7,580 bases of DNA, taken from Chloroflexota bacterium (GTDB lineage Bacteria; Chloroflexota; Dehalococcoidia; Dehalococcoidales; JAUYDJ01). The notes under the pieces were generated by a model. That model had not been told where the DNA came from and did not search any database. It was given only the letters and a program-made list of their open reading frames with translations. A program made the position numbers and the translations under genes. Below, in pieces: positions 1-6,602 of this stretch; positions within the stretch are counted from its first letter, which is position 1; each line of letters starts with the position of its first letter. The stretch covers positions 1-7,580 of the forward strand of contig JAUYDJ010000059.1 of NCBI GenBank assembly GCA_030690025.1, written 5' to 3'.

Positions 1-113
1 TAGCTTCCCAGCTGGTACATGCGGCGCAGGAACAGCCCGGCCGCCAGGGCAGTCACCCCCCAGAACAGCACATACCCCGAGATGCCAAAGTACGTGATGT
101 TGACCGGCGTCAT
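1..113 (-). CDS. Probable HdrD-like iron-sulfur membrane protein, N-terminal fragment
   Basis: The gene is cut by the window edge, leaving 37 codons from an ATG at 113. A strong ribosome binding site, GGAGGTAG (128-121), lies 7 nt upstream. The peptide begins MTPVNITYFGISGYVLFW and continues as a hydrophobic helix ending in an LFLRRMYQLGS segment. This resembles the first transmembrane helix of NarI-like anchors fused to HdrD/GlpC-type (Fe-S)-binding oxidoreductases, which pass electrons between membrane and cytoplasmic carriers. The assignment comes only from this N-terminal pattern; no cysteine cluster is visible, because it would lie beyond the edge. A promoter in the preceding gap suggests it is transcribed separately from the genes upstream. 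It could be another membrane protein with a similar first helix. Confidence 0.45.
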   Translation of the reverse strand, partial: MTPVNITYFGISGYVLFWGVTALAAGLFLRRMYQLGS

Positions 114-139
114 AAATTAACTACCTCCAATCTCCGTTA

Positions 140-178
140 AAACTCAAGTCCTGAGCACCAAACTCAAAGCCCAAACTC
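140..178. repeat. Short AAACTC repeats in the leader of the HdrD-like gene
   Basis: The hexamer AAACTC occurs three times (140-145, 160-165, 173-178), two of them within the longer CCAAACTC (158-165 and 171-178). The copies are 20 and 13 nt apart, so this is not a regular tandem array. They lie between the predicted transcription start and the ribosome binding site. They could be operator half-sites or simply a low-complexity stretch; nothing in the sequence decides between these. Confidence 0.3.
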
Positions 179-181
179 TAA

Positions 182-211
182 ATTTTAAATCATAAGCAAA
201 CGCCGAGTCAA
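182..211 (-). promoter_or_regulatory. Candidate sigma-70 promoter for the HdrD-like gene
   Basis: On the minus strand a -35 box TTGACT (211-206, 5 of 6 consensus) is followed by an 18-nt spacer and a -10 box TAAAAT (187-182, 5 of 6). The -35 box overlaps the TGA stop of the gene upstream. The predicted start near 176-179 would give a leader of about 63 nt carrying three AAACTC/GAGTTT copies. No terminator hairpin precedes it, so read-through from the upstream operon is also possible. Confidence 0.45.
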
Positions 212-696
212 CGCATGCGGTTTATGGCCAGCAGAATGCCCAGCGCCAGCCCGAGCAGGTCAACATACATAAAATTCATAAAGCTCAGGCTGAACCGGCC
301 GGGTAACAGGTAGCTGACCGGGTAGCTCAGGACGACCATCAGGCTGGCTACTACGGCCAGCCCGGTGCCGCGCTTGCGGTTGACGGAACGGCTGACTATT
401 TCGCCCACGACGTAGCCCACCCCGGGCGCTAACAGCAGGTTAAGGTATGGGAAGGGTACCCACCTTCTGGCCATCCACCAGATGATACCACAAATAATAG
501 CCGTACCCAACCCGGTGCCCAGGGCTTTCAGGTAGGTCCGGGTGGAAATGCTGAAGGTGGGCAAACGGTTGAGCCGGGCACAGTCCGGGCACCTGGCGCC
601 CACCGGCGTCGGCACCATGCATTTGGGGCATATCGGCTTGCCGCACTTATTGCATCTCAGGCTGGTTTCAATCTCAGGGTGAGCGGCGCATTTCAT
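208..696 (-). CDS. Small B-box/zinc-ribbon membrane protein of unknown function
   Basis: This encodes a 162-residue protein. The first 40 residues hold a Cys/His-rich zinc-binding pattern: C3, H6, C15, C18, C23, C26, C36 and C39, with the segments CNKCGKPICPKC and PVGARCPDC. The same kind of B-box-like module precedes the membrane domain of many actinobacterial rhomboid proteins, but no rhomboid GxSG or catalytic His is present here. About four hydrophobic helices follow (roughly 54-76, 81-101, 111-131, 138-159). I start it at ATG 696, only 4 nt after the plsY stop. A longer frame opens with TTG at 768 but would overlap plsY by about 68 nt and adds residues before the zinc module. The spacing implies co-expression with the PlsY-like protein. 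Function is unknown; a membrane-tethered zinc-binding or protein-interaction role is inference. Confidence 0.75.
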   Translation of the reverse strand: MKCAAHPEIETSLRCNKCGKPICPKCMVPTPVGARCPDCARLNRLPTFSISTRTYLKALGTGLGTAIICGIIWWMARRWVPFPYLNLLLAPGVGYVVGEIVSRSVNRKRGTGLAVVASLMVVLSYPVSYLLPGRFSLSFMNFMYVDLLGLALGILLAINRMR

Positions 697-700
697 AGTT

Positions 701-1381
701 TCAGCTAGCCTTCTCTTTATTGAGGCCGCGGTGTATCCAGGCCTTTCTATCCTTGATGTCACGGTCAAAGAGCAGCCGGTTTACCAGCAGCTCCCGCCTG
801 GTAACCGTGCTGGTGAACGGTGTCTCCGGCGCGGTGAGCCGGCGGATGACGATTATCAGGAACACCACGAGATATCCCAGGGTAAGGGGCAGCGGCTCGC
901 CGAACAGCCAGCTGGTGAGAGGCAGCGCGGCTATCCCGATGCCCACGCCGAGTGGTATGTTGTGGAGAGCCATACCTATACCGGCTATGCACAATGATAT
1001 CAATAATACCCAGGGTACCAGGTTATTCATGACCGGCAGGATAATGAGCACGCCCAGGGTGGTCAGTATGCCTCTGCCCCCGTTGAAACGGAGGAAGACC
1101 GGCCAGTTGTGGCCGGCAATTGTTGCCAGGCCGGCGGCAACTTCGGCGGTAACACCCAGACCGAGCAGCCGGGCCGCCCAGACGGCCAGCATCCCTTTGC
1201 CCGCGTCGAAGGCGATGACGGGCAGGGTCAACCAGCGGGAGGTTGACTGCCAGAGGTTGCTGATGCCCACGTTGCCGCTGCCAACCTGCCGTATATCCAG
1301 GCCGCGGCCCCATTTTGCCGCCAGGTAAGCCGCCGGCACCGAACCCAGCAGGTAAGCCCCCACAATCAATGCAAAGACCAC
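701..1381 (-). CDS. plsY: PlsY-family membrane protein (glycerol-3-phosphate acyltransferase-like), divergent
   Basis: The 226-residue polytopic protein carries PlsY landmarks: GSVPAAYL and GSGNVGISN (13-42), FDAGKG (58-63), and GHNWPVF followed by RFNGGRG (90-104), the glycerol-phosphate-binding region. Canonical PlsY transfers acyl from acyl-phosphate to glycerol-3-phosphate, the first step of phospholipid synthesis. This copy departs from the family in its last third. The usual SLGSI-like segment reads PLGVGI (143-148), and the final HxxNIxRLxxGxE motif reads as hydrophobics followed by RRLTAPE (180-186), so the His and Asn are absent. A basic tail (190-226) extends past the usual end. It starts at GTG 1381 with an AGGAG site (1391-1387) overlapping the PHP stop and an 8-nt gap. 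Fold assignment is confident; acyltransferase activity is doubtful. Confidence 0.85.
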   Translation of the reverse strand: MVFALIVGAYLLGSVPAAYLAAKWGRGLDIRQVGSGNVGISNLWQSTSRWLTLPVIAFDAGKGMLAVWAARLLGLGVTAEVAAGLATIAGHNWPVFLRFNGGRGILTTLGVLIILPVMNNLVPWVLLISLCIAGIGMALHNIPLGVGIGIAALPLTSWLFGEPLPLTLGYLVVFLIIVIRRLTAPETPFTSTVTRRELLVNRLLFDRDIKDRKAWIHRGLNKEKAS

Positions 1382-1389
1382 AAGCTCTC

Positions 1390-2232
1390 CTAAACCGATT
1401 TCAGTGCCCGCTGCTCGGCCAGGGCGATGAGCTGCCGGGCAGCCTCGGGCACGGCGGCGCCGCCAATCATGGTCTCGGCGCTCTCATCCAGGCCGTGGTA
1501 GTCGCTGCCGCCGGTGGTAATAAGGTTATGTTTACGGGCCAGATTTACCAGACGGTCCACCTGGTCGGCGGTGTAGTTACCGTAGTAGGCTTCTATACCC
1601 ACCAGGCCGGCCGCCTTTAGCTCAATAATCATCGCTTCGGGGTCGTTAATGGTGGTCGGGTGCGCCAGCACCGGCAGGCCGTTACACCGCAGTATCAGCT
1701 CTACCGCGCCCACGGGCGTAATCTTTTCCCGTTCCACGTAGGCCGGGCCATCCCGGCCGATATACTTGACAAAGGCTTCCTTAATTGAGCGGATATAGCC
1801 CTTTTCCAGCAAAGCCAGGGCAATGTGCGGCCGACCGATGGGACTGCCGCCGGCTATTTCCTGCACCCGCTGCCAGTCGAGGTTGAGTCCCAATTTCCCG
1901 AGCTTGGCGACCATCCCCACCGCCCGTTTCTCCCGCGACTCGCGCAGCTTCCCCAGGGCCTCGATAAGCTCCCGGTTGGTGTAATCGATGAAATAGCCCA
2001 GGATGTGAGCCTCGCCGTGCGGGACATCGGCATTGATTTCCACTCCCGGTATGACTGTCAGCCCGGGAAAGTCCCGCGCCGCGGCCAGGGCGGCGTCGAT
2101 ACCGTCTACGGTGTCGTGGTCGGTGATAGCGATGAGTGTCAGTCCCAGTGCGGCGGCCTTACTCACCAGCTGGGCCGGACTGAGCTTGCCATCCGAGGCG
2201 GTAGTGTGCAGGTGCAGGTCGATTTTCGACAG
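1390..2232 (-). CDS. PHP-domain phosphoesterase (TrpH/YciV-like)
   Basis: This is a metal-dependent phosphoesterase of the PHP family. Characterised relatives hydrolyse nucleoside 3',5'-bisphosphates or trim RNA 5' ends. Counting from the proposed start, metal ligands are visible as DLHLHT (5-10) with SDG (13-15), TDHD (37-40), GVE (63-65), H76 in HILGY, LAHP further on, and the C-terminal GGSDYHG (241-247). The length, 280 residues, fits the family. The frame is open to ATG 2289, overlapping ymdB by 56 nt, and also contains TTG 2262, but neither has a ribosome binding site. GGGAGGT (2247-2241) sits 8 nt before CTG 2232, giving a protein starting (M)SKIDLHLHT, the usual family N-terminus, so I favour a CTG start. 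It lies 1 nt after the ymdB stop, implying translational coupling. Confidence 0.93.
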   Translation of the reverse strand: MSKIDLHLHTTASDGKLSPAQLVSKAAALGLTLIAITDHDTVDGIDAALAAARDFPGLTVIPGVEINADVPHGEAHILGYFIDYTNRELIEALGKLRESREKRAVGMVAKLGKLGLNLDWQRVQEIAGGSPIGRPHIALALLEKGYIRSIKEAFVKYIGRDGPAYVEREKITPVGAVELILRCNGLPVLAHPTTINDPEAMIIELKAAGLVGIEAYYGNYTADQVDRLVNLARKHNLITTGGSDYHGLDESAETMIGGAAVPEAARQLIALAEQRALKSV

Positions 2233-2233
2233 T

Positions 2234-2998
2234 CTAGTCCACCTCCCGGGAAATTCGTTCAATAGTGATGGCTTTGCCGCTCGCCTCATCTATGTTGACG
2301 AGGATGCCGTTAAACAGCTTTTTGCCTTTGCCCACCGGCAAACGGTGCGGCACCAGGGTGAGAAAACGCTCGATTACGGCGCCTACGTCGTCGCCGATGA
2401 CGGAATCGAGCGGCCCGGTCATGCCGATATCGGTAACAAAGGCGGTGCCTTTGGGCAGCACCTGGGCGTCAACAGTGCCCACGTGGGTGTGGGTGCCCAG
2501 CACCGCGCTTACCCGGCCGTCCAGGTAACGCCCCAGGGCCATCTTCTCCGAGGTCGCCTCGGCATGAAAATCAACGATGATGACCGGCGGTTTTTCGATT
2601 TCGGCCAGCAGCTTGTCCATGGTGCGGAACGGGCAGTCAAAGCTGCCCATAAAGGTCCGGCCGATAAGGTTGACCACCAGCACCCGGTTCTGAATGAGAT
2701 AGCCTCGTCCGGGCAGGCCCGGCGGGTAGTTTAGCGGCCGCAGGATGGGCATATCGCCGTCAAGAAAAGGAATAATCTCCTCCTGCGCCCAGATATGGTT
2801 ACCCGAGGTCAATACGTCCACGCCGCTGTCCAGGACTTCCCGCGCCGTGGCGGAGGTTACGCCGATACCGCCGGCGATATTCTCGGCGTTGGCAATGACC
2901 ATCTGCACCCCGTACTCCCGCCGTAGGGCGGGGAGGAGCTTCTGTATGGCCTGGCGTCCCGGCCGTCCGATGATGTCGCCAATGGCCAGGACTAACAC
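2234..2998 (-). CDS. ymdB: YmdB-family metallophosphoesterase (2',3'-cyclic nucleotide phosphodiesterase)
   Basis: This 254-residue protein matches the YmdB family of calcineurin-like phosphoesterases. The Bacillus subtilis member hydrolyses 2',3'-cyclic AMP and affects sporulation, motility and biofilm genes. The metal centre is visible in order: D8 in GDIIGRPG, E39 and N40 in NAEN, N67 and H68 in SGNH, H145 in DFHAEATSEK, and H170 and H172 in GTHTHVGT. The DIGMTGP segment near the C-terminus is also typical. Length is normal for the family. It starts at GTG 2998, 9 nt after the rny stop, with AGGA 7 nt upstream. An ATG closer to that site (3006-3004) is out of frame and hits a stop after four codons. 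The rny-ymdB adjacency is conserved across many Firmicutes, which supports a shared role in RNA turnover. Confidence 0.96.
   Translation of the reverse strand: MLVLAIGDIIGRPGRQAIQKLLPALRREYGVQMVIANAENIAGGIGVTSATAREVLDSGVDVLTSGNHIWAQEEIIPFLDGDMPILRPLNYPPGLPGRGYLIQNRVLVVNLIGRTFMGSFDCPFRTMDKLLAEIEKPPVIIVDFHAEATSEKMALGRYLDGRVSAVLGTHTHVGTVDAQVLPKGTAFVTDIGMTGPLDSVIGDDVGAVIERFLTLVPHRLPVGKGKKLFNGILVNIDEASGKAITIERISREVD
2241..2247 (-). promoter_or_regulatory. Ribosome binding site deciding the PHP gene start
   Basis: GGGAGGT on the minus strand lies inside the last codons of ymdB, 8 nt before CTG 2232. No ATG, GTG or TTG occurs in the PHP frame between this site and the conserved DLHLHT motif. The site therefore either drives initiation at CTG or is unused. 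Confidence 0.6.
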
Positions 2999-3007
2999 CG
3001 GCTCATC

Positions 3008-4549
3008 CTACTTGGCATAGTCGGTAGCCCTTGTCTCGCGGAGCACGGTCACTCTTATTTGACCCGGGTACTCCACGCCTTCCTCTATTCTCTTGACAAT
3101 ATCCCGCGCCAGCCGCATCGCGCCCAGGTCGTCAATTTCCTCGGGTTTGACCAGGATGCGGATTTCGCGTCCGGCCTGGATAGCGTATGCCTTCTCGACT
3201 CCCTTGAAGCTGTTGGCGATGTCCTCCAGCGCCTTGAGCCGCTTCAGGTAGTTTTCCAGAGACTCACGCCTGGCGCCGGGACGGGCGGCGCTTATGGCGT
3301 CGGCGGCGGAGATGATGTAGCCCCAGAGGCTGGCTGAATCAGTTTCAAGATGGTGCTCGGCAATACCCAGTACTACCTCGGGAGACTTGTCCCACTGCTT
3401 GACCAGCTCCGCCCCGATGGCGGCATGGGTACCTTCTACCTCGCGGTCAACCGCTTTACCAATATCGTGAAGCAGCCCCGACCGCTTGGCCAGGGCAACA
3501 TTAGCGCCCAGTTCGGAGGCAATCATGCTGGCCAGGTAGGCGACCTCGATACTGTGCGCCAGGACGTTCTGGCCGTAGCTGGTGCGGTACTTGAGACGGC
3601 CCAGCAGCTTGATTAGCTCAGGGCGCAGCCCCGGTACGCCAACCTCGTAGGCGGCCTGTTCGCCGGCGCTGAACATGGCGGCTTCTACCTCTTCTTTGGT
3701 CTTGGCGACCACCTCTTCAATGCGGGCGGGGTGGATACGCCCGTTGACGATAAGCTTGGTCAACGCCAGGCGGGCAATCTCCCGCCGTACCGGGTCGAAG
3801 CTGGACAGCGTGACCGCTTCCGGCGTATCGTCGATAATGAGGTCAACACCGGTGGCCTGCTCCAGCGCTCGGATATTGCGGCCCTCCCGCCCGATAAGAC
3901 GGCCCTTCATCTCATCGTTGGGAATGGGCACGGTGGACACCGTGGTCTCAGCCGCGATTTCGGAGGCGGAACGCTGGATAACCTGGGACAAAATATCCTG
4001 GGCTTTCTTATCTGCCTCTTCTTTCAGCTTGAACTCCCACTCGCGCAGACGCCGTGACCCCTCGTCGCGCAGCTCGGTCTCCACTTTCTCCAGCAGAATT
4101 TGCTTGGCCTCGTTGCTGGACATGCCGGAAATCAGCTCGAGCCGCTTCAGTTGCTCGTTCTTGGCTTCATCCAGGTGAGCACGGGTGGCCTCTACTTCCT
4201 TTTCTTTAGTGTTCAGGTTACGCTCGCGGTGTCCCAGGTCATCCAGTTTGCGCTCCAGCGTCTCAATCTTCTGGGCGAGCCGGTTTTCCTGGCGCTGCAG
4301 CTCGCTGCGGCGCTCCTTGTATTCGGCCTCGGCGACACCCTTGAGTTTGTTGACTTCGTCACGTGCCTCATTGACTACGTTCTTGGCTTCATTCCTGGCC
4401 TCGGCAACAGTCCTGACCGCTTTCCTCTGGGCAATGCGCATTTGCCGTTCCAGCAGGACGCGCCGGGTGAGGAAGACGGCAAAACCGCCAATCAGCACGC
4501 CGACAATGAGGCTGTACAAAGCAAGTAGAACATTGATATTAACAATCAT
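3008..4549 (-). CDS. rny: Ribonuclease Y (membrane-anchored mRNA endoribonuclease)
   Basis: RNase Y initiates mRNA decay by endonucleolytic cleavage at the inner face of the membrane. The 513-residue protein has the full family layout. An N-terminal transmembrane helix (about 6-28) is followed by a long charged coiled coil (about 32-200). A KH RNA-binding domain contains the GxxG loop G220-R-E-G223 (about 205-270). An HD metal-dependent nuclease domain follows, with H332, the H361-D362 pair, H399-H400 and D417. The C-terminus, [15 protein letters not shown], is typical and complete. The ATG at 4549 overlaps the recX stop as ATGA, implying translational coupling. An AAAGGGGG ribosome binding site lies about 8 nt upstream, inside recX. 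I see no truncation or missing catalytic residue. Confidence 0.98.
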   Translation of the reverse strand: MIVNINVLLALYSLIVGVLIGGFAVFLTRRVLLERQMRIAQRKAVRTVAEARNEAKNVVNEARDEVNKLKGVAEAEYKERRSELQRQENRLAQKIETLERKLDDLGHRERNLNTKEKEVEATRAHLDEAKNEQLKRLELISGMSSNEAKQILLEKVETELRDEGSRRLREWEFKLKEEADKKAQDILSQVIQRSASEIAAETTVSTVPIPNDEMKGRLIGREGRNIRALEQATGVDLIIDDTPEAVTLSSFDPVRREIARLALTKLIVNGRIHPARIEEVVAKTKEEVEAAMFSAGEQAAYEVGVPGLRPELIKLLGRLKYRTSYGQNVLAHSIEVAYLASMIASELGANVALAKRSGLLHDIGKAVDREVEGTHAAIGAELVKQWDKSPEVVLGIAEHHLETDSASLWGYIISAADAISAARPGARRESLENYLKRLKALEDIANSFKGVEKAYAIQAGREIRILVKPEEIDDLGAMRLARDIVKRIEEGVEYPGQIRVTVLRETRATDYAK

Positions 4550-5220
4550 ATTTTTAACCCCCTTTCATCCTGGTTGCTTTCTATCGCTGGGGACAAGCTG
4601 GACATCTCGCGCCACAGTCGCGCTACCATCTGTTCCGTAACGGCATAGCTGAAACCGCGGCGCTGCAGATAGCTACCCAGCCGGCGACGAAAGCCCGGAT
4701 AATCCGATACCGGTAACCGGCGAGCCTTGCTAAGCGCGGCTCGATAGGCACTATCATCATCAACCACATCAACCACCTGGTCGATAATTTCTTCGGCTAC
4801 CCCCTTTCGTTTTAGCTCTAATTTGGTCAGCCGCCGACTGCGCGGGCTGAACGTTTCCCGGTTTTCCTTCCAGAATTGGGCAAAAGCGGCATCGTCTACC
4901 AGCCGCTGCTCTTTGAACCTGTTTATCACTTTTTCAATGCTGTCACTATCAAACCCGCGCCGGGAGAGCCGCTCCCTCAGCTCAGCTTCGCTCCGCGGCC
5001 GGTAGCTGAGATACCGGGAAGCCGCATTAAGGCAGCGCTGGAACTGGTCGGTCCGGGTCAGCGCCTCAATATGGCTTGCCGATAGCTCTCTGCCAACCCG
5101 CAGGTCTTCTTTTACCGCCACCTCGGCTTCCAGGCTGAAGGCAAAGCGGCCATTGAGGAACACGTTGACCCGCTTGCCTCGGCCCCGGCCAACGCGGACG
5201 GCGGTAATCTCGTTCACCAC
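4546..5220 (-). CDS. recX: RecX, RecA regulatory protein
   Basis: RecX binds RecA filaments and modulates, usually limits, their extension. The 224-residue protein is somewhat longer than the classic Escherichia coli form. A basic N-terminal part of about 60 residues ([15 protein letters not shown] at 10-24) precedes the RecX helical repeats. In the first repeat, [20 protein letters not shown] (70-89) and [12 protein letters not shown] (106-117) are recognisable. Two GTG codons open the frame (5220 and 5217). The AAGGGGGA site ends directly before the first, so GTG 5217 has the better spacing and may be the true start. The stop overlaps the rny ATG by 4 nt. The gene follows recA across a 78-nt gap containing a hairpin terminator, which would keep RecX below RecA, as known in Escherichia coli. 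Confidence 0.93.
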   Translation of the reverse strand: MVNEITAVRVGRGRGKRVNVFLNGRFAFSLEAEVAVKEDLRVGRELSASHIEALTRTDQFQRCLNAASRYLSYRPRSEAELRERLSRRGFDSDSIEKVINRFKEQRLVDDAAFAQFWKENRETFSPRSRRLTKLELKRKGVAEEIIDQVVDVVDDDSAYRAALSKARRLPVSDYPGFRRRLGSYLQRRGFSYAVTEQMVARLWREMSSLSPAIESNQDERGLKI

Positions 5221-5230
5221 TCCCCCTTAA

Positions 5231-5264
5231 ACAAAATAAGGCTGAAGCCCTAGCCTCAGCCTTA
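5231..5264 (-). terminator. Rho-independent terminator after recA
   Basis: A perfect 9-bp stem, TAAGGCTGA (5237-5245) paired with TCAGCCTTA (5256-5264), encloses a 10-nt loop. On the minus strand it is followed by TTTTGTTT. The stem is only moderately GC-rich and the T tract is interrupted, so partial read-through into recX is likely. The recX ribosome binding site begins immediately after the T tract. Confidence 0.8.
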
Positions 5265-5298
5265 ATCAAATTCCGCTACGATTTAAGCTGTTAAACTG

Positions 5299-6312
5299 TC
5301 ATTCGCCGGCTTGCGAAACCCGGGTGGTGACGGCTGAGGCTCTAATTTGTTGTTCAATCTGCTGAGCAACTTCTGAATTATGGTTCAGAAATTGCTTAGC
5401 ACTCTCCCTACCTTGCCCCAGACGAATATCACCAAAGGAGAAAAAAGCGCCAGCTTTCTTGACTACCCCTGTGCTTGCACCGAGGTCTATCAGGTCGCCC
5501 GCCCGGCTTATCCCGTGGTCGAACATGATGTCAAACTCGGCAGTGCCGAAGGGAGGGGCTATCTTGTTTTTCACGATGCGTGCCCGGACACGGGTGCCGA
5601 TGGCATCAGTCCCCTGCTTGATGGTCTCGATACGCCTCAGGTCTATCCTGACCGAGCTGTAGAATTTCAGGGCCCGGCCGCCCGGCGTCACTTCTGGATT
5701 GCCGAAGATAATGCCAACCTTTTCTCTTAGCTGATTGAGGAAAATTACCGCGGTCTTTGACTTACCGATGGCCGCCGTCAGCTTTCTCAAGGCTTGCGAC
5801 ATCAGGCGTGCCTGTAAGCCAACCTGGTAATCCCCCATCTCCCCTTCGATTTCAGCCCGGGGTACCAGGGCAGCCACACTATCCACCACGATGACATCCA
5901 CTGCCCCGCTTCTGACCAGCGCCTCCGTGATTTCCAGGGCTTGCTCGCCGGTGTCCGGTTGGGAGATGAGCAGGTCATCAATGTTGACTCCGCAGGCCGC
6001 CGCATAGCCGGGGTCGAGGCAGTGCTCGGCGTCAATATAGGCTGCCATGCCTCCCGTCTTTTGCGCTTCGGCGATGATGTGCTGGGCGAGGGTAGTTTTC
6101 CCGGAGGACTCCGGACCAAATATTTCCGTAACCCGTCCCCGGGGGATGCCACCCGCACCCAGGGCCATGTCCAGGGCCAACGACCCGCTGGGAATCACTT
6201 CGACCGATGAGATGGCGGTTGATTGGCCCAGCTTCACAATGGAGCCTTCACCAAACCGTTTCTCAATCTGGTCAATAGCTATCTCTAGTGCCTTGGCTTT
6301 CTCCGTGGTCAT
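5299..6312 (-). CDS. recA: RecA recombinase
   Basis: RecA is the ATP-dependent strand-exchange protein for homologous recombination and, where LexA exists, the trigger of SOS induction. The 337-residue sequence is complete. The N-terminal helix region contains [11 protein letters not shown] (15-25), then Walker A GPESSGKT (66-73), the catalytic glutamate E96 in YIDAEH, Walker [11 protein letters not shown] (140-149), and loop L1 EIEGEMGD (154-161). Loop L2 around [10 protein letters not shown] follows. The C-terminus ([12 protein letters not shown]) is short and lacks the strongly acidic tail of the Escherichia coli protein. ATG 6312 is chosen because it gives the usual RecA N-terminus. No clear ribosome binding site precedes it, and the best promoter lies almost on top of the start, suggesting a very short leader. 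Confidence 0.99.
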   Translation of the reverse strand: MTTEKAKALEIAIDQIEKRFGEGSIVKLGQSTAISSVEVIPSGSLALDMALGAGGIPRGRVTEIFGPESSGKTTLAQHIIAEAQKTGGMAAYIDAEHCLDPGYAAACGVNIDDLLISQPDTGEQALEITEALVRSGAVDVIVVDSVAALVPRAEIEGEMGDYQVGLQARLMSQALRKLTAAIGKSKTAVIFLNQLREKVGIIFGNPEVTPGGRALKFYSSVRIDLRRIETIKQGTDAIGTRVRARIVKNKIAPPFGTAEFDIMFDHGISRAGDLIDLGASTGVVKKAGAFFSFGDIRLGQGRESAKQFLNHNSEVAQQIEQQIRASAVTTRVSQAGE

Positions 6313-6324
6313 ATCGTCTACGCT

Positions 6325-6354
6325 ATAATAACATAATGCAACCGATTAAAACAA
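6325..6354 (-). promoter_or_regulatory. Candidate recA promoter with very short leader
   Basis: On the minus strand a weak -35 TTGTTT (6354-6349, 3 of 6) is followed by an 18-nt spacer and a -10 TATTAT (6330-6325, 5 of 6). Initiation would fall near 6317-6319, leaving only about 5-7 nt before ATG 6312. I see no clean LexA-type palindrome overlapping it. Confidence 0.45.
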
Positions 6355-6381
6355 GAGGTTCTACGTGGCGGTTCTGTTTCA

Positions 6382-6510
6382 TTTGGTTGCTGTGTCATTG
6401 CGAGCGTAGCGAAGCAATCTCAGTGTGTGCAAGGCAGAGATTGCTTCGCCCCGATTTCATCGGGACTCGCAATGACGGGTTTCTTTTACGACTTGTTGGC
6501 AGCAACCAAA
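6382..6510. repeat. Outer inverted repeat enclosing the 83-bp element
   Basis: TTTGGTTGCTG (6382-6392) and its exact complement CAGCAACCAAA (6500-6510) flank the 83-bp element at 1 nt and 23 nt. An imperfect extension is visible outward, where the left GTT..GTTTCA matches the complement of the right TGAACAAC with small gaps. The whole could be one larger cruciform, or a pre-existing hairpin into which the smaller element inserted. Confidence 0.6.
6394..6476. repeat. 83-bp nested inverted-repeat (REP/MITE-like) element
   Basis: Perfect 11-bp terminal inverted repeats GTCATTGCGAG (6394-6404) and CTCGCAATGAC (6466-6476) enclose a second perfect 11-bp pair, GAAGCAATCTC (6411-6421) and GAGATTGCTTC (6437-6447). 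A third small hairpin, CCCGAT/ATCGGG with a 3-nt loop (6450-6464), sits in the right arm. There is no coding capacity. Elements with this GTCATTGCGAG...GAAGCAATC signature are, from general knowledge, dispersed repeats in several bacterial groups including Chloroflexota. I see no obvious target-site duplication. Confidence 0.85.
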
Positions 6511-6602
6511 AGTGAACAACCTATGTTGCTGTTCCGTTTGCATTTGTTTTTTGGCTCGACACGCTAAGTTTTGATGCGTGACCTCGCTACTGACCTCCTT
6601 AC

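Larger units (their letters stand above)
6313..6602. other. nadE-recA intergenic region, non-coding
   Basis: This 290-bp gap holds the recA promoter candidate, the nested repeat and, just after the nadE stop, a perfect ribosome-binding-site-like AAGGAGGT (minus strand, 6600-6593) with no start codon at a usable distance. The best small minus-strand frame here is about 28 codons, runs into the repeat and has no family resemblance. No clear terminator for nadE was seen. Confidence 0.7.

Noticed and set aside
697..768. Longer N-terminus for the B-box-like protein from TTG 768
   Set aside because: It would overlap plsY by about 68 nt, and the added residues precede the zinc module without family resemblance. 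ATG 696 follows the plsY stop directly.
720..1328. Long plus-strand open frame of 202 residues opposite plsY
   Set aside because: It is antisense to a clear PlsY-family gene, has low-complexity arginine/proline/serine composition, and has no domain; long antisense frames are expected in GC-rich genes.
5265..5294. Possible recX promoter TTAACA-N18-TTTGAT on the minus strand
   Set aside because: The -10 matches only 4 of 6 positions and transcription would begin inside the terminator stem; too weak to annotate.
6345..6368. Possible Gram-positive-type SOS box (GAAC...GTTT on the minus strand) near the recA promoter
   Set aside because: The half-sites are separated by 5 nt instead of the required 4 and the second half is GTTT rather than GTTC, so it does not fit the LexA consensus.
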